From Treponema sp. (GTDB taxonomy: Bacteria; Spirochaetota; Spirochaetia; Treponematales; Treponemataceae), in assembly GCA_017934745.1 (NCBI GenBank), contig JAGBIY010000027.1, positions 1-64,000 of the forward strand: a stretch of DNA of 64,000 bases, written 5' to 3'. The notes under the pieces are model-generated. The model saw only the letters and a program-made list of their open reading frames with translations. It was not told the origin of the DNA and did not search any database. The position numbers and the translations under genes were made by a program. Positions within the stretch are counted from its first letter, which is position 1. The number at the start of each line of letters is the position of its first letter. This document shows, in pieces, positions 33,755 to 42,680 of the stretch.

Positions 33755-33970
33755 ATGAATAACCTGCAAGAATCATTTGAAAGAGCGTTGGAAGATTTCT
33801 ATACAGTAGATTGGTCAGAAACGGATGGAAGCGATGTAAAGCAGATTCTTGAAACATATTTTGAAAATATTCCTAACAACAGAAGTGCAATTCAAAAGTT
33901 GTTTGATGATTGCGCAAAGATAAATAAGTATCAAAAAATGATTGCTTCAAAAATGCTTGAAGCGTGCTAG
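33755..33970 (+). CDS. 71-aa acidic protein before the m5C methyltransferases
   Basis: The ATG at 33755 has AGGAG 10 bp upstream. The product is small and helical (MNNLQESFERALEDFYTVDW, ending KYQKMIASKMLEAC). It has no clear helix-turn-helix signature. The position between an inverted repeat and the methyltransferase genes is where a controller or small accessory protein would sit, but the sequence does not prove that. Confidence 0.55.
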   Translation: MNNLQESFERALEDFYTVDWSETDGSDVKQILETYFENIPNNRSAIQKLFDDCAKINKYQKMIASKMLEAC

Positions 33971-34008
33971 AGGGAAGATTAAAATTATGGTTGGGTTGGT
34001 GAAGTAAG

Positions 34009-35082
34009 ATGTCTGAAAAACTGAATTGTATAGATTTATTCTGTGGTTGTGGTGGACTTAGTGAGGGGTTCAGACAGGCTGGTTTTAATATAGTGGGTGG
34101 AATTGATTTCAATGAGCGAGCGATAGAAACTTATAATCATAATTTTAAAGGTGCAAAAGGAATTTGTTGTGACCTTTTGAAAATGGATAGAGATAAAATT
34201 ATCGAAGAATTTGGCGATTTGAAAAAAATTGATGTAATTATAGGCGGTCCACCATGTCAGGGATTTTCATCTGCAAATAGATGGCAAAAAGAAGCCGCTG
34301 ACCCTAGAAATAAATTATTTTTTGAGTTTGTTAAATTTGTAGATTTAGCACAACCTAAAGCTGTTCTTATTGAAAATGTACGTGGTATTGTTACCAGAGA
34401 TAATGGGTATGCAAAACAAAGAATTGAAGAAATTTTCCATGAACGAGGATATTTTATTACAAATCGAATTTTGGATGCCTCGGAATATGGTGTTCCACAA
34501 AAACGTTTAAGAAATTTCTTTGTTGCAGTAAAAGATGGAGAATTTAATTTTGATGATATAAAAAAATCTGATAAACGTTACACAGTAAAGGATGCTATTG
34601 GAGAATTATATAATCTTGAAAAAAATACTGCGGAACGAAAGGTAATACCAACACCACCACAAAATGATTATACTCGTTATTTAAGAAGGGCGGATAGTCT
34701 TCTTGTAAATGATGAAATTAGATATCCAGCTGAAAAAGTACAGGAAAGAATCTCTTATGTACCACAAGGGGGAAATTGGCAAAATGTACCAGAACATTTA
34801 TGGCCATCACAAAGAAATAATCGGCATTCTTCAGCTTACAAGCGATTGGATGAAAATGAAGTTTCAGTAACAATTGATACTGGAAACAATCACAGTAATT
34901 ACTTTCATCCGCTTTATAACAGATTGCCAACAATTAGAGAAGCCGCAAGATTGCAATCATTTCCTGATCAATTTGAGTTTATTGGAAGCCGTTCTGATCA
35001 ATATCGACAAGTTGGAAATGCTGTACCGCCACTTTTAGCAAAAGCAATAGCTTTAGAAATTTTAAGGAAGATTACAAAATGA
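34009..35082 (+). CDS. DNA (cytosine-5) methyltransferase M1, LlaJI-like
   Basis: All main C5-methyltransferase motifs are present: I DLFCGCGG (6-13), IV GGPPCQGFSS near residue 80 with the catalytic Cys, VI VLIENVRG, VIII in the region around EYGVPQKRLR, and X VGNAVPPLLAKAIA at the end. The target-recognition region lies between about 190 and 290. It is paired with a second enzyme of the same class with 4-bp overlap. Paired m5C enzymes suit an asymmetric site with a different sequence on each strand, as in LlaJI. Confidence 0.93.
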   Translation: MSEKLNCIDLFCGCGGLSEGFRQAGFNIVGGIDFNERAIETYNHNFKGAKGICCDLLKMDRDKIIEEFGDLKKIDVIIGGPPCQGFSSANRWQKEAADPRNKLFFEFVKFVDLAQPKAVLIENVRGIVTRDNGYAKQRIEEIFHERGYFITNRILDASEYGVPQKRLRNFFVAVKDGEFNFDDIKKSDKRYTVKDAIGELYNLEKNTAERKVIPTPPQNDYTRYLRRADSLLVNDEIRYPAEKVQERISYVPQGGNWQNVPEHLWPSQRNNRHSSAYKRLDENEVSVTIDTGNNHSNYFHPLYNRLPTIREAARLQSFPDQFEFIGSRSDQYRQVGNAVPPLLAKAIALEILRKITK

Positions 35083-36122
35083 AAAATAAAATAATAGATT
35101 TGTTTTGCGGATGCGGAGGCCTCAGTTATGGGTTTGAGATGGCAGGTTTCGAAGTTGCGCTTGCAATAGATATGTGGAACGATGCCATAAAGACATTTAA
35201 TCATAATCATAAAAATCAAGTTGCCTACTGTAAAGATATTCACGATTTAACAAAGGAATTTCTTGATGAGTTCAACGAGAAAGGAGATATAGTCGGAATA
35301 ATAGGGGGGCCGCCATGTCAAGGATTCAGTACAGTTGGACGAAGAGATGTAAATGATCCAAGAAATCATTTATATACTGAATATTGTCGAATTGTTGAAA
35401 CAGTAAAACCAGATTTCTTTGTTATTGAGAATGTAAAGGGCTTACTTACATTAAATGGTGGAGCATTTAGAGATGACATTCATACTAGGTTTGAAGCTCT
35501 TGGATATACAGTAAGAGATAAAGTTGTAAATGCAGCTGATTATGGAGTTCCTCAAAATCGTCAACGGGTTTTTTTTGTTGGATTAAAAGGAAAAGAATTC
35601 CATTTTCCAAAAGAGAATGCAGTTCATTTGACATGTTCCGATGCTCTATCTGATATGCCTGATATTAATATTGAAAATGGCATGATGGAGTTTATGAATT
35701 ATACAAAAGAACCATCTAATGATTATCAAAGATATCTAAGAGAAGGCTCCAATGGATTAAAAAATAATCAAATAACGGTTCATTCAGAACAAACAGTAAA
35801 CATTATCAGTATGATTAAAGATGGAGGAAAAATAAAAGATTTACCACCTGAATATTGGAAAATTAGAAAATACAATAAAGCTTTTGAAAGAATGTCTGCA
35901 AATAGGCCATCAAATACAGTTGATACAGGACACCGTAATTACTTCCATTATTCTGAAAACAGAATCCCTACTGCAAGAGAGAATGCAAGACTTCAATCTT
36001 TCCCTGATAGATTTGAATTTTTAGGAACAAAAGGTAGTCAGTATAAGCAAATTGGAAATGCAGTACCACCTTTATTAGCAAAAGCAATAGCGGAAGCTAT
36101 TAAGGAACAAATTAAGGAGTAG
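35079..36122 (+). CDS. DNA (cytosine-5) methyltransferase M2, LlaJI-like
   Basis: This is a paralogue of the preceding enzyme with motifs I DLFCGCGGLSYGF, IV GGPPCQGFSTVGRRD near 77, VI FFVIENVKG, VIII DYGVPQNRQR and X IGNAVPPLLAKAIA. The target-recognition region differs from M1, consistent with modification of the other strand of one asymmetric site. The start overlaps the M1 stop by 4 bp and the next gene follows after 3 bp, so the R-M genes form one operon. Confidence 0.93.
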   Translation: MKNKIIDLFCGCGGLSYGFEMAGFEVALAIDMWNDAIKTFNHNHKNQVAYCKDIHDLTKEFLDEFNEKGDIVGIIGGPPCQGFSTVGRRDVNDPRNHLYTEYCRIVETVKPDFFVIENVKGLLTLNGGAFRDDIHTRFEALGYTVRDKVVNAADYGVPQNRQRVFFVGLKGKEFHFPKENAVHLTCSDALSDMPDINIENGMMEFMNYTKEPSNDYQRYLREGSNGLKNNQITVHSEQTVNIISMIKDGGKIKDLPPEYWKIRKYNKAFERMSANRPSNTVDTGHRNYFHYSENRIPTARENARLQSFPDRFEFLGTKGSQYKQIGNAVPPLLAKAIAEAIKEQIKE

Positions 36123-36125
36123 TCT

Positions 36126-36845
36126 ATGGATTTAATTGGTTGTGGATGTATGGGCTTTTCTTTTACTAAAAAATATAAAAATGCAATAATCAGTTTTTAT
36201 GATGTAATTTCAGAAATGGAAGAGCAAGATTTCATATCATATCCAGACTTACAATCTCATATTGCTATGAAAGGGGTTAGTGAACCTTCAGAAGTTAGGA
36301 TGTACATACCTTTTCTTATGAAAGCAAAAGTAATAAATCCGTTGAATTGTATTAAGAATTCAACAGGTTCTCGTATAAAAGGATTCAAAATAAATGATGA
36401 TTTTTTTACAGAACAAGGTACTGAGTTTATAAAAATATTAAAATTAGACATGAACAAAGATTTACAAACTGATGAAGAGGTTATAAAAAAAATCGAATCA
36501 TTATATCATAAAGCTGGTATGCGCTTAGTGTTAGCTCTAACAGAATCAGAAGATTATATTTATAAAGAAATAATATTATTCTTAAAAAAATATAAGACAA
36601 TTGATAAAAATGAGTTTTATATTTTAACGACATGCATAGAAAATTCTTATACCGATAAATTAGAAAATATAATAAAGGATTATAGAGATAATAAAATTGG
36701 AGAGATTCATATAGTACAAAATGTAAATGATTGGCAGTATTTGACAGGTACATTAGACCAACTTGGAATAATTGAACAAGATGAAAATAAAAATTATATC
36801 TTAACAAGAGATGCTTTATCATTGGAGGTAAAAGAAAATGAATAA
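36126..36845 (+). CDS. Hypothetical protein inside the R-M operon
   Basis: This is a 239-residue soluble, probably helical protein that starts MDLIGCGCMGFSFTKKYKNA. It has possible winged-helix-like stretches at both ends (EQDFISYPDLQSHIAMKG and a C-terminal LTGTLDQLGIIEQDENKNYIL). No catalytic motif is seen. It overlaps the McrB-like gene by 8 bp. Classical LlaJI operons have only two methylases and two restriction genes, so this may be an added specificity or control subunit. Confidence 0.6.
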   Translation: MDLIGCGCMGFSFTKKYKNAIISFYDVISEMEEQDFISYPDLQSHIAMKGVSEPSEVRMYIPFLMKAKVINPLNCIKNSTGSRIKGFKINDDFFTEQGTEFIKILKLDMNKDLQTDEEVIKKIESLYHKAGMRLVLALTESEDYIYKEIILFLKKYKTIDKNEFYILTTCIENSYTDKLENIIKDYRDNKIGEIHIVQNVNDWQYLTGTLDQLGIIEQDENKNYILTRDALSLEVKENE

Positions 36846-38115
36846 TCAGACACTTACTAATTCAATGGCCACAGAAGCAAAAGAACTTAGTGATTTACTT
36901 GCCAGAAAAAAGACTGATGAACCAAAATCAGAAAGATTACCTTATTCACACAATCGTATCATCTTCGGTGCTCCTGGAACTGGAAAAAGTCATTCGTTGG
37001 AACAAGAGCGAGAAAATAATTTCGCCGATGATTGTTATGAGCGTGTCACTTTTCACCCAAATTCAAGTTATGCGCAGTTTGTGGGCACTTATAAGCCTAC
37101 GATGACTGTAAAAGAAACAGATTCATCCTTGACGGACAAACAGAAACAAATTTTATCAATTCTAAAAGATAAGAATCGTTCTGGACAAGAAAAATACGAT
37201 TTACTTTATGATAAATTTCGAGATGATAGTGATTTAACAAGACTTCCCTTGCTGATAGGAATTTATTCTGACGATGAATTCAGAACAAAAAAAGCGGATG
37301 GTTCTTATACGGCAAATGATAATGGAGTTGAAAGAAATCATGGACGCGCTGTGAGACCATATATTAACCTAAACTTGGATTGCGTAAAAGAAGAAATCAC
37401 ATATGAATACACCCCCGGCCCATTCATGCGGATTTATACAGCAGCAAAACAGAATCCATCGCAAAATTTCCTTCTTCTAATTGAAGAAATAAACCGTGCA
37501 AATGTGGCAGCTGTATTCGGTGATGTGTTCCAGCTTCTTGACCGTGATGAAAATGGCAATTCTGAATATCCAGTGGCTGCGAGTGAGGATATAAAAAAAT
37601 ATCTTGATAAAAATGGCATTCATGAAGATGAGCTGAAAATCCCCTCCAACATGTACATTTGGGCAACAATGAACAGCGCTGACCAAGGTGTTTTCCCAAT
37701 GGATACGGCGTTCAAACGCAGATGGGAGTTTGAATATATCGGAATTGATGAAAATGAAGATAAAGTAAAAGACTATGAAATCCCAATCAGCGCAACAAAG
37801 AAAGTTAATTGGAATGACCTTCGAAAGGCTATAAACAACAAGCTGATTACGCTTGGAATTAATGAAGATAAACTTCTTGGTCCTTTCTTCCTTTCTAAAA
37901 CAGTTTTGGACTCTGCCTTCAATAAAGAAATGGATTTTGTAAAGTTGTTTGAAAGCAAAGTGCTTATGTATCTCTTTGAAGATGCAGCAAAAATGAAAGC
38001 AAAGCAACTTTTTAATGTTGATGAAAGGAAATTCATTTATTCCGAAGTCTGCAAAAAGTTTGAGGCGGAAGGATTGAATGTGTTTAAATTCAACGAAGAT
38101 GATGTTGTTGAATAG
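36838..38115 (+). CDS. McrB-like AAA+ GTPase, restriction subunit R1
   Basis: Walker A is GAPGTGKS at residues 44-51, Walker B is FLLLIEEINRAN, and the McrB-type guanine-related motif is present as MNSADQG (usually MNTADRS). TAFKRRWEF follows, the usual arginine-finger/sensor region. McrB proteins form GTP-driven rings that move DNA for a partner nuclease. Next to two m5C methylases and a LlaJI-family gene it corresponds to R1 of LlaJI. Its N-terminal extension of about 40 residues is short for a DNA-binding domain. Confidence 0.88.
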   Translation: MNNQTLTNSMATEAKELSDLLARKKTDEPKSERLPYSHNRIIFGAPGTGKSHSLEQERENNFADDCYERVTFHPNSSYAQFVGTYKPTMTVKETDSSLTDKQKQILSILKDKNRSGQEKYDLLYDKFRDDSDLTRLPLLIGIYSDDEFRTKKADGSYTANDNGVERNHGRAVRPYINLNLDCVKEEITYEYTPGPFMRIYTAAKQNPSQNFLLLIEEINRANVAAVFGDVFQLLDRDENGNSEYPVAASEDIKKYLDKNGIHEDELKIPSNMYIWATMNSADQGVFPMDTAFKRRWEFEYIGIDENEDKVKDYEIPISATKKVNWNDLRKAINNKLITLGINEDKLLGPFFLSKTVLDSAFNKEMDFVKLFESKVLMYLFEDAAKMKAKQLFNVDERKFIYSEVCKKFEAEGLNVFKFNEDDVVE

Positions 38116-38173
38116 TATGATATTTCCAAGCAAGAAAGATGAGACTCCGTCTGATGGAAAATTATTCTAGTTT

Positions 38174-38280
38174 ATGTATAAAAATTCGCCTTTTTTATAC
38201 ATATCACCAGAACTATGTTAAAAAATTTGGCTTTTTTTAACATTGTGATTTTAAATTGTCGTATCACTGTTGCGACAATT
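38174..38280. promoter_or_regulatory. Three consecutive inverted repeats before the endonuclease gene
   Basis: IR1 (38174-38202) has 11-bp arms ATGTATAAAAA, loop 7. IR2 (38215-38243) has 11-bp arms ATGTTAAAAAA, loop 7. IR3 (38254-38280) has 8-bp arms AATTGTCG, loop 11. All arms are perfect. The starts are 41 and 39 bp apart, and IR1 and IR2 share geometry and sequence. They fill the gap between the McrB-like gene and the endonuclease start and could act as operators or transcription attenuators. Confidence 0.75.
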
Positions 38281-38306
38281 CTATTTTACGGTATGGAGAA
38301 TTGTGT

Positions 38307-40325
38307 TTGAAATCCGTTTATTTTCGTGAAGGCCGTCATTATTCTTTTGCTCAATTGGAGAAAGCCTTTGCTTGCGACAAGGAAAAGACCAGGAAAAATA
38401 TCGGCACTCTAAAAAAATACAATCTTCTCAAAACAGTCCGTAACGACAAGCCTGAGTATTCAGACCTTTCCGACCAAGATATTGTTATTGGCGAAGCTCC
38501 TGATGATTCGTCAGAGTTTTCCTATATTTTTTCTTTTGTCGGTGTCATTCTTTTGGATGATTTGGTTTTGCTCTGCTATCCGAAGTACATCGACAACGAT
38601 GAAAAACCTTTTGATAAATTAAAGACTGTAATCAAGGTGATTGAAAAATATAATCAGAAAGAGCAGCTTGTTCATCTTTATAATGGAGAAGATGAAAGCA
38701 AGCAGTTCAACCGTCTGGCTATTTCACTTCATATTCTGAATGACTATTTTGAAAACGGCTTGTATTCAAATCAAGAAGAGGTTGTCGAGCTTAACGGAGA
38801 AGGGGAAATCCTTTGGGATAAGACAATAAATGAAACTTTCGCTTTCATCAAAAACAATACTCCATATTACCTTGACCTTTACACCCATGACAACACGCAG
38901 AATGATTTTGATTTTATCCGCCGTCTTCATGCTGCAATCGTTTCAACCTGTTCCCGGGAATTGAATAATGAGCGGCTTTTGGATTTGTTTGCTTTGTCAG
39001 AAGCGGAACTGACGGAAGAAACTCTTGAAGATTTTGGCGATGTTGATTACATAAAATACCGGCTTGAAAGGGAAATTAAAAATCAGTTTGTAACTCGAAA
39101 GCAGAATCTTTTAAAAACGCTTTATACTTATGTTTCGGAACAATCTTCCAATAAAAGCGATGAATCTTTCAGCCTTTATGGAACCAATGCCTTTAATCTT
39201 GTGTGGGAAACTGCCTGCGGCGAGATGTTTGAAAACATGAAATCTGAGCCATTGAAAAAGCTTGCAGAACGCAAACTGATTCCGATGAAGGAAAATTCCA
39301 GCGGCAGCCTTGCTGATTACATAGAAATTCCTGAGTGGATTATTGACGGACAGAAAGTTTCTTATAAGGGCGACTTGATTCCAGATATTGTTACTTTGCG
39401 AAAAGAAGATTCCGACAATACAGCAATGTACATTCTTGACGGAAAATATTATCTGCTCTCTGTTTCGGACGGAAAGCTTTTTGGAAATCCGGGCATTCAA
39501 GATGTTGTAAAACAGTATGTGTATAACGCTTCCTTAAAATCTTTTATAGACACATTTCAGATTGGCGAGATTGCAAACGCCTTTTTAATTCCTGCCATGG
39601 AAAGCGAGAATGCAGAAAATCAGAATTATGGCGAGGTTCCGTACTGGACAGCCCAACATTCGCCTTTCAATGAACTGCCGTCTGTTCAGGTAATAAAATT
39701 GCAGGCTCAGAAAGTATGGGATTTTTATCTTGGAACGCAAACTGATAATGCACCGATTTTTAATCTGATTCAAAAATCTCCGACCAAAAACTATCTGTAC
39801 CATAACAAAAATGACAATTCCATCATTCAGATTAACGATGGCAAAAAGCATATCCTCGTTGGATTTATGAGGAAGGATTATTTTGACCATGTGCACGAAA
39901 ACTTAAAATCCTTGGGGAAAAGGTTCATTTTCTATTTTTATGCGACAGGAATAGAAAAAGAGAGCAAGCAGTTTGTCCGCTATCCAATGCATCCTAATAT
40001 TGATTTCTGCACGGAAGTCATCTTGTTTACAGAGGAAAGAGACGAATTTATACGCGGAAAACTTGTGATGACAAAAAGCAGAAGATGCAAGATTGATGAG
40101 GTTACGGCAAATACTCTAGAAAGTGAATTGAAAAAATTTCCTGTGAAGTTTGAAAAAGCTACTTCAAATGCAAAGACATATTACAAAGTGACTGTAGAAA
40201 ATGCAGATGTTTTTGATAAGCCGTATGAAACAATTTCGAGTTATTCCGAGTTGGAATCCAAGATAAAAGAAAATGGTCTGAATGATGTTTTGTTCAGGAC
40301 TTCGCCCAAGGTGATTGATGTATGA
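38307..40325 (+). CDS. LlaJI-family restriction endonuclease, subunit R2
   Basis: This large protein of about 672 residues resembles R2 of LlaJI. It has an N-terminal winged-helix-like part (SFAQLEKAFACDKEKTRKNIGTL), a middle with a PD-(D/E)xK-like core (LIPDIVTLRKEDSD followed by YILDGKYY near residues 360-390), and a C-terminal DNA-binding-like region. I start at TTG 38307 because GGAG lies 8 bp upstream; the longer TTG at 38256 lies inside an inverted repeat. It should cut DNA with the McrB-like subunit at sites lacking m5C. It overlaps the KAP gene by 4 bp. Confidence 0.8.
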   Translation: MKSVYFREGRHYSFAQLEKAFACDKEKTRKNIGTLKKYNLLKTVRNDKPEYSDLSDQDIVIGEAPDDSSEFSYIFSFVGVILLDDLVLLCYPKYIDNDEKPFDKLKTVIKVIEKYNQKEQLVHLYNGEDESKQFNRLAISLHILNDYFENGLYSNQEEVVELNGEGEILWDKTINETFAFIKNNTPYYLDLYTHDNTQNDFDFIRRLHAAIVSTCSRELNNERLLDLFALSEAELTEETLEDFGDVDYIKYRLEREIKNQFVTRKQNLLKTLYTYVSEQSSNKSDESFSLYGTNAFNLVWETACGEMFENMKSEPLKKLAERKLIPMKENSSGSLADYIEIPEWIIDGQKVSYKGDLIPDIVTLRKEDSDNTAMYILDGKYYLLSVSDGKLFGNPGIQDVVKQYVYNASLKSFIDTFQIGEIANAFLIPAMESENAENQNYGEVPYWTAQHSPFNELPSVQVIKLQAQKVWDFYLGTQTDNAPIFNLIQKSPTKNYLYHNKNDNSIIQINDGKKHILVGFMRKDYFDHVHENLKSLGKRFIFYFYATGIEKESKQFVRYPMHPNIDFCTEVILFTEERDEFIRGKLVMTKSRRCKIDEVTANTLESELKKFPVKFEKATSNAKTYYKVTVENADVFDKPYETISSYSELESKIKENGLNDVLFRTSPKVIDV

Positions 40326-41709
40326 TAGATTTTCTTTCAAGAGATAAAATTATCAGTTTTCTAAAATCCATAATAGAAACTCAGAGTAAAAATGCCTTTG
40401 GCTACTCCTTTGCCATAGATGGTGAATGGGGCTGTGGTAAGTCATGGGTGCTTGCCGAACTTGAAAATCAACTTAAGCTAGATTCGAAAAATGAAAAAAA
40501 ATATCTTATATTCCATTATAATGCGTGGGAAAATGATTTTTATGAAGAACCGTTAGTAGCAATTCTTTCAGTAATGATTGACGAAATTGAAAAGTTCTGT
40601 AAAACAGAAGAAATTGTAAATGGCATAAACAAATCTTTATCTTCTACTGCATTAACAATTTTTAAAACAGTTGCAATTTCAGTTCTAAATAAAACTTTAG
40701 AAAATAATACAGGTTTAGATTTTCGTGATGTGATTGATGATTTTGGCAAAATAAAATTGTCAGATTCAGACCTAGAAAAATTAAATAAACAGATAGACAA
40801 GTCATTACCATTAAGGAACGGACTGGCAAGAATACATTCTCAACTAAAAGCACTTGCTGAAAAAGTTTCAATTGTATTTATTGTAGATGAGCTTGACCGA
40901 TGTTTGCCTGAGTATGCAATAAAAGTCTTGGAACGACTTCATCATATATGTTATGAAATGCCGGTGATTCAAATAATTGCATTTGATAAAAAACAATTAG
41001 AAAAAAGTATATGTCAGATATTTGGAATTAAAGATATTTCTTCAATACTTATTAATAAGTATTGAAGAAATTTATTAATACTATAATTCCTTTGAACAAT
41101 GGAAAGGTAGAGGAAGTCTTAGGGATATTTAATGGTTTTGATAAAAATTTTGGAATATATAGAGATAAATTTTTTACAATAGATTTTCTGTCAGAATTCT
41201 ATAAAGATTTTTTCTCTGATTTACCTATTCGCACTCAAAAAAATGTAATTGCGAAAACTCAACTTGCACATAAACTGACAATAGCTCAAGGATATTCTAT
41301 GGACTATTTTTCCAATGTAATATTATGCTTGGAATTATTGGAAGTTATTCGTTTAGAGTATTTTAACAGCGAAATAAAATATGATGTAAATTATGACAAA
41401 AAAACAAACAGCCTCTATGCTACAGGTTATTATAAATCTAATGATATGGATTCTTTCACCGCCGAACTTTTCTTGAAAAAATTACAAAATTTTACTTCTA
41501 TAAATTCAACTTATGTTACTGCATTTGATCAAAAAACATTAGTATATATTCCTGCAAATAATGATAAACAGTTATTCCTTAATTATTTTTTGAAAAATCT
41601 TACTTATACGGCAAATGATGGTTATACACATTATGTCGATGACATAAATGAAGACAAAGAATTTTTAAATCATTTTTATGATACTTTAAAAATAATTCAT
41701 AACCAATAA
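40322..41709 (+). pseudogene. KAP-family P-loop NTPase, frameshifted
   Basis: The first part (to 41065) has Walker A GEWGCGKS at 34-41, a Walker B (IVFIVDELDRC) and the KAP motif FHYNAWEND. It stops at DISSILINKY. The second part (from 41062) opens with KKFINTIIPLNNGK, the normal continuation in KAP proteins. The parts join if one T is restored in TATTGAAG. One intact gene would give about 462 residues, fairly short for KAP. The break lies inside a perfect 36-bp palindrome. Two coupled fragments may still be made since TTG overlaps the stop. Confidence 0.75.
41036..41071. repeat. Perfect 36-bp palindrome at the KAP frameshift
   Basis: Left arm ATTTCTTCAATACTTATT (41036-41053) is the exact reverse complement of the right arm 41054-41071, with no loop. 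It contains the TGA that ends the first KAP fragment. Such a perfect palindrome inside a coding region is far beyond chance. Confidence 0.9.
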
Positions 41710-41729
41710 ATAAGGAACTTTGTAGAACC

Positions 41730-42179
41730 ATGTACACACCACCCTTTACCGTCAGCGCAAAAGCAATAAACCTTATCTCAGAAATCTCCGCAAACTTGGA
41801 GCGGTTTGTTATCCGCATGGAATCGGAAGACGGAATCAGACTGCGCAAGGTGAACCGTATGAAAACAATTCACGGCATGCTTGCAATTGAAGGTAACACG
41901 CTGAGCGAAAACATGATTTGGGAAAATCAGAGTGCATATTACAAGGCGATTCAAGATTCCACCGATGCCAATGATTCGGGGATTTTTGTTGATTTTATGC
42001 TTGGCATTATTCTTGATGCCATAAAACAGAATCCCCACCTTACGATGGGTGAACTTTCTGAAATTGTTGGCATTGCAAAAAAGAATATTTTTAATAACAT
42101 GAAAAAACTTCAGGAAGCAGGCCTACTTGTCCGTCCCGGAGCGGATAAAAATGGCTGGTGGGAAGTAATCGAATCATGA
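41730..42179 (+). pseudogene. Fic-family protein lacking the catalytic core
   Basis: The N-terminal 70 residues (MYTPPFTVSAKAINLISEIS onward) carry the inhibitory-helix signature as LAIEGNTLSE. The C-terminal 80 residues (YYKAIQDSTDANDSGIFVDF, then TMGELSEIVGIAKKNIFNNM) match the region after the Fic motif and its winged helix. The HxFxDGNGR segment that should lie between is absent and the join is in frame. At 149 residues it is less than half the usual length. It could still bind DNA as a regulator. Confidence 0.7.
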
Positions 42180-42583
42180 AAACCATACCCGTCGTCGCCG
42201 CCGTAATCTTCCGCTCTTCTGTTGACGGCAAGAAACAAGTTTTCGCCACCCAGCGCGGTTATGGCGAATGGAAAGGCTGGTGGGAATTCCCCGGCGGAAA
42301 AATCGAAGCGGGCGAAACGCCTCAAGATGCCCTTGTCCGTGAAATCCGGGAGGAGCTTGCCACGGAAATCCGCGTTGGTGAAAAAATCGGGACTGTGGAA
42401 TACGACTATCCATCGTTCCACCTTTCCATGCAGTGCTTTGCCTGCGAGGTGGTGAGCGGAAGGCTTGAGCTTCTGGAGCACGAGAGCGCGGCGTGGCTTT
42501 CGGCGGAAAATTTACGCAGCGTGAAGTGGCTTCCCGCGGACGAGGGCGTCCTCGACAGTGTGGAAACCGCCCTCAGGGGGTGA
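42176..42583 (+). CDS. MutT-like Nudix hydrolase
   Basis: The Nudix box GGKIEAGETPQDALVREIREEL matches Gx5Ex7REUxEExGU, except for the usual family variation at its end. The 135-residue length and the opening IPVVAAVIF fit (deoxy)nucleotide diphosphatases of the MutT group. The ATG overlaps the stop of the deleted Fic gene. Base use returns to the GC-richer background here, so it may belong to the core side of the island edge. The substrate (8-oxo-dGTP, dCTP or other) cannot be read. Confidence 0.85.
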   Translation: MKTIPVVAAVIFRSSVDGKKQVFATQRGYGEWKGWWEFPGGKIEAGETPQDALVREIREELATEIRVGEKIGTVEYDYPSFHLSMQCFACEVVSGRLELLEHESAAWLSAENLRSVKWLPADEGVLDSVETALRG

Positions 42584-42668
42584 CCTTCAAGCCTCCGCTA
42601 TTTTTGAGGAAGAGGGGCATGGGCGTTCCCGCAAGTGCGTATGTGATTGTCGGGAGCGAGAATGTCAT
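42573..42668 (-). CDS. Possible 31-aa remnant frame after the reductase gene
   Basis: On the minus strand an ATG 12 bp after the reductase stop opens 31 codons (MTFSLPTITYALAGTPMP then LFLKNSGG). It ends inside the Nudix gene end. It could be the 5' stub of an operon partner cut off when the island arrived. No family is recognised. Confidence 0.25.
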   Translation of the reverse strand: MTFSLPTITYALAGTPMPLFLKNSGGLKVTP

Positions 42669-42680
42669 CTTGCCGGGGTC

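Noticed and set aside
38256..38306. Upstream TTG start of the LlaJI-family nuclease
   Set aside because: It falls inside an inverted repeat and has no ribosome site, whereas TTG 38307 has GGAG at the right distance.
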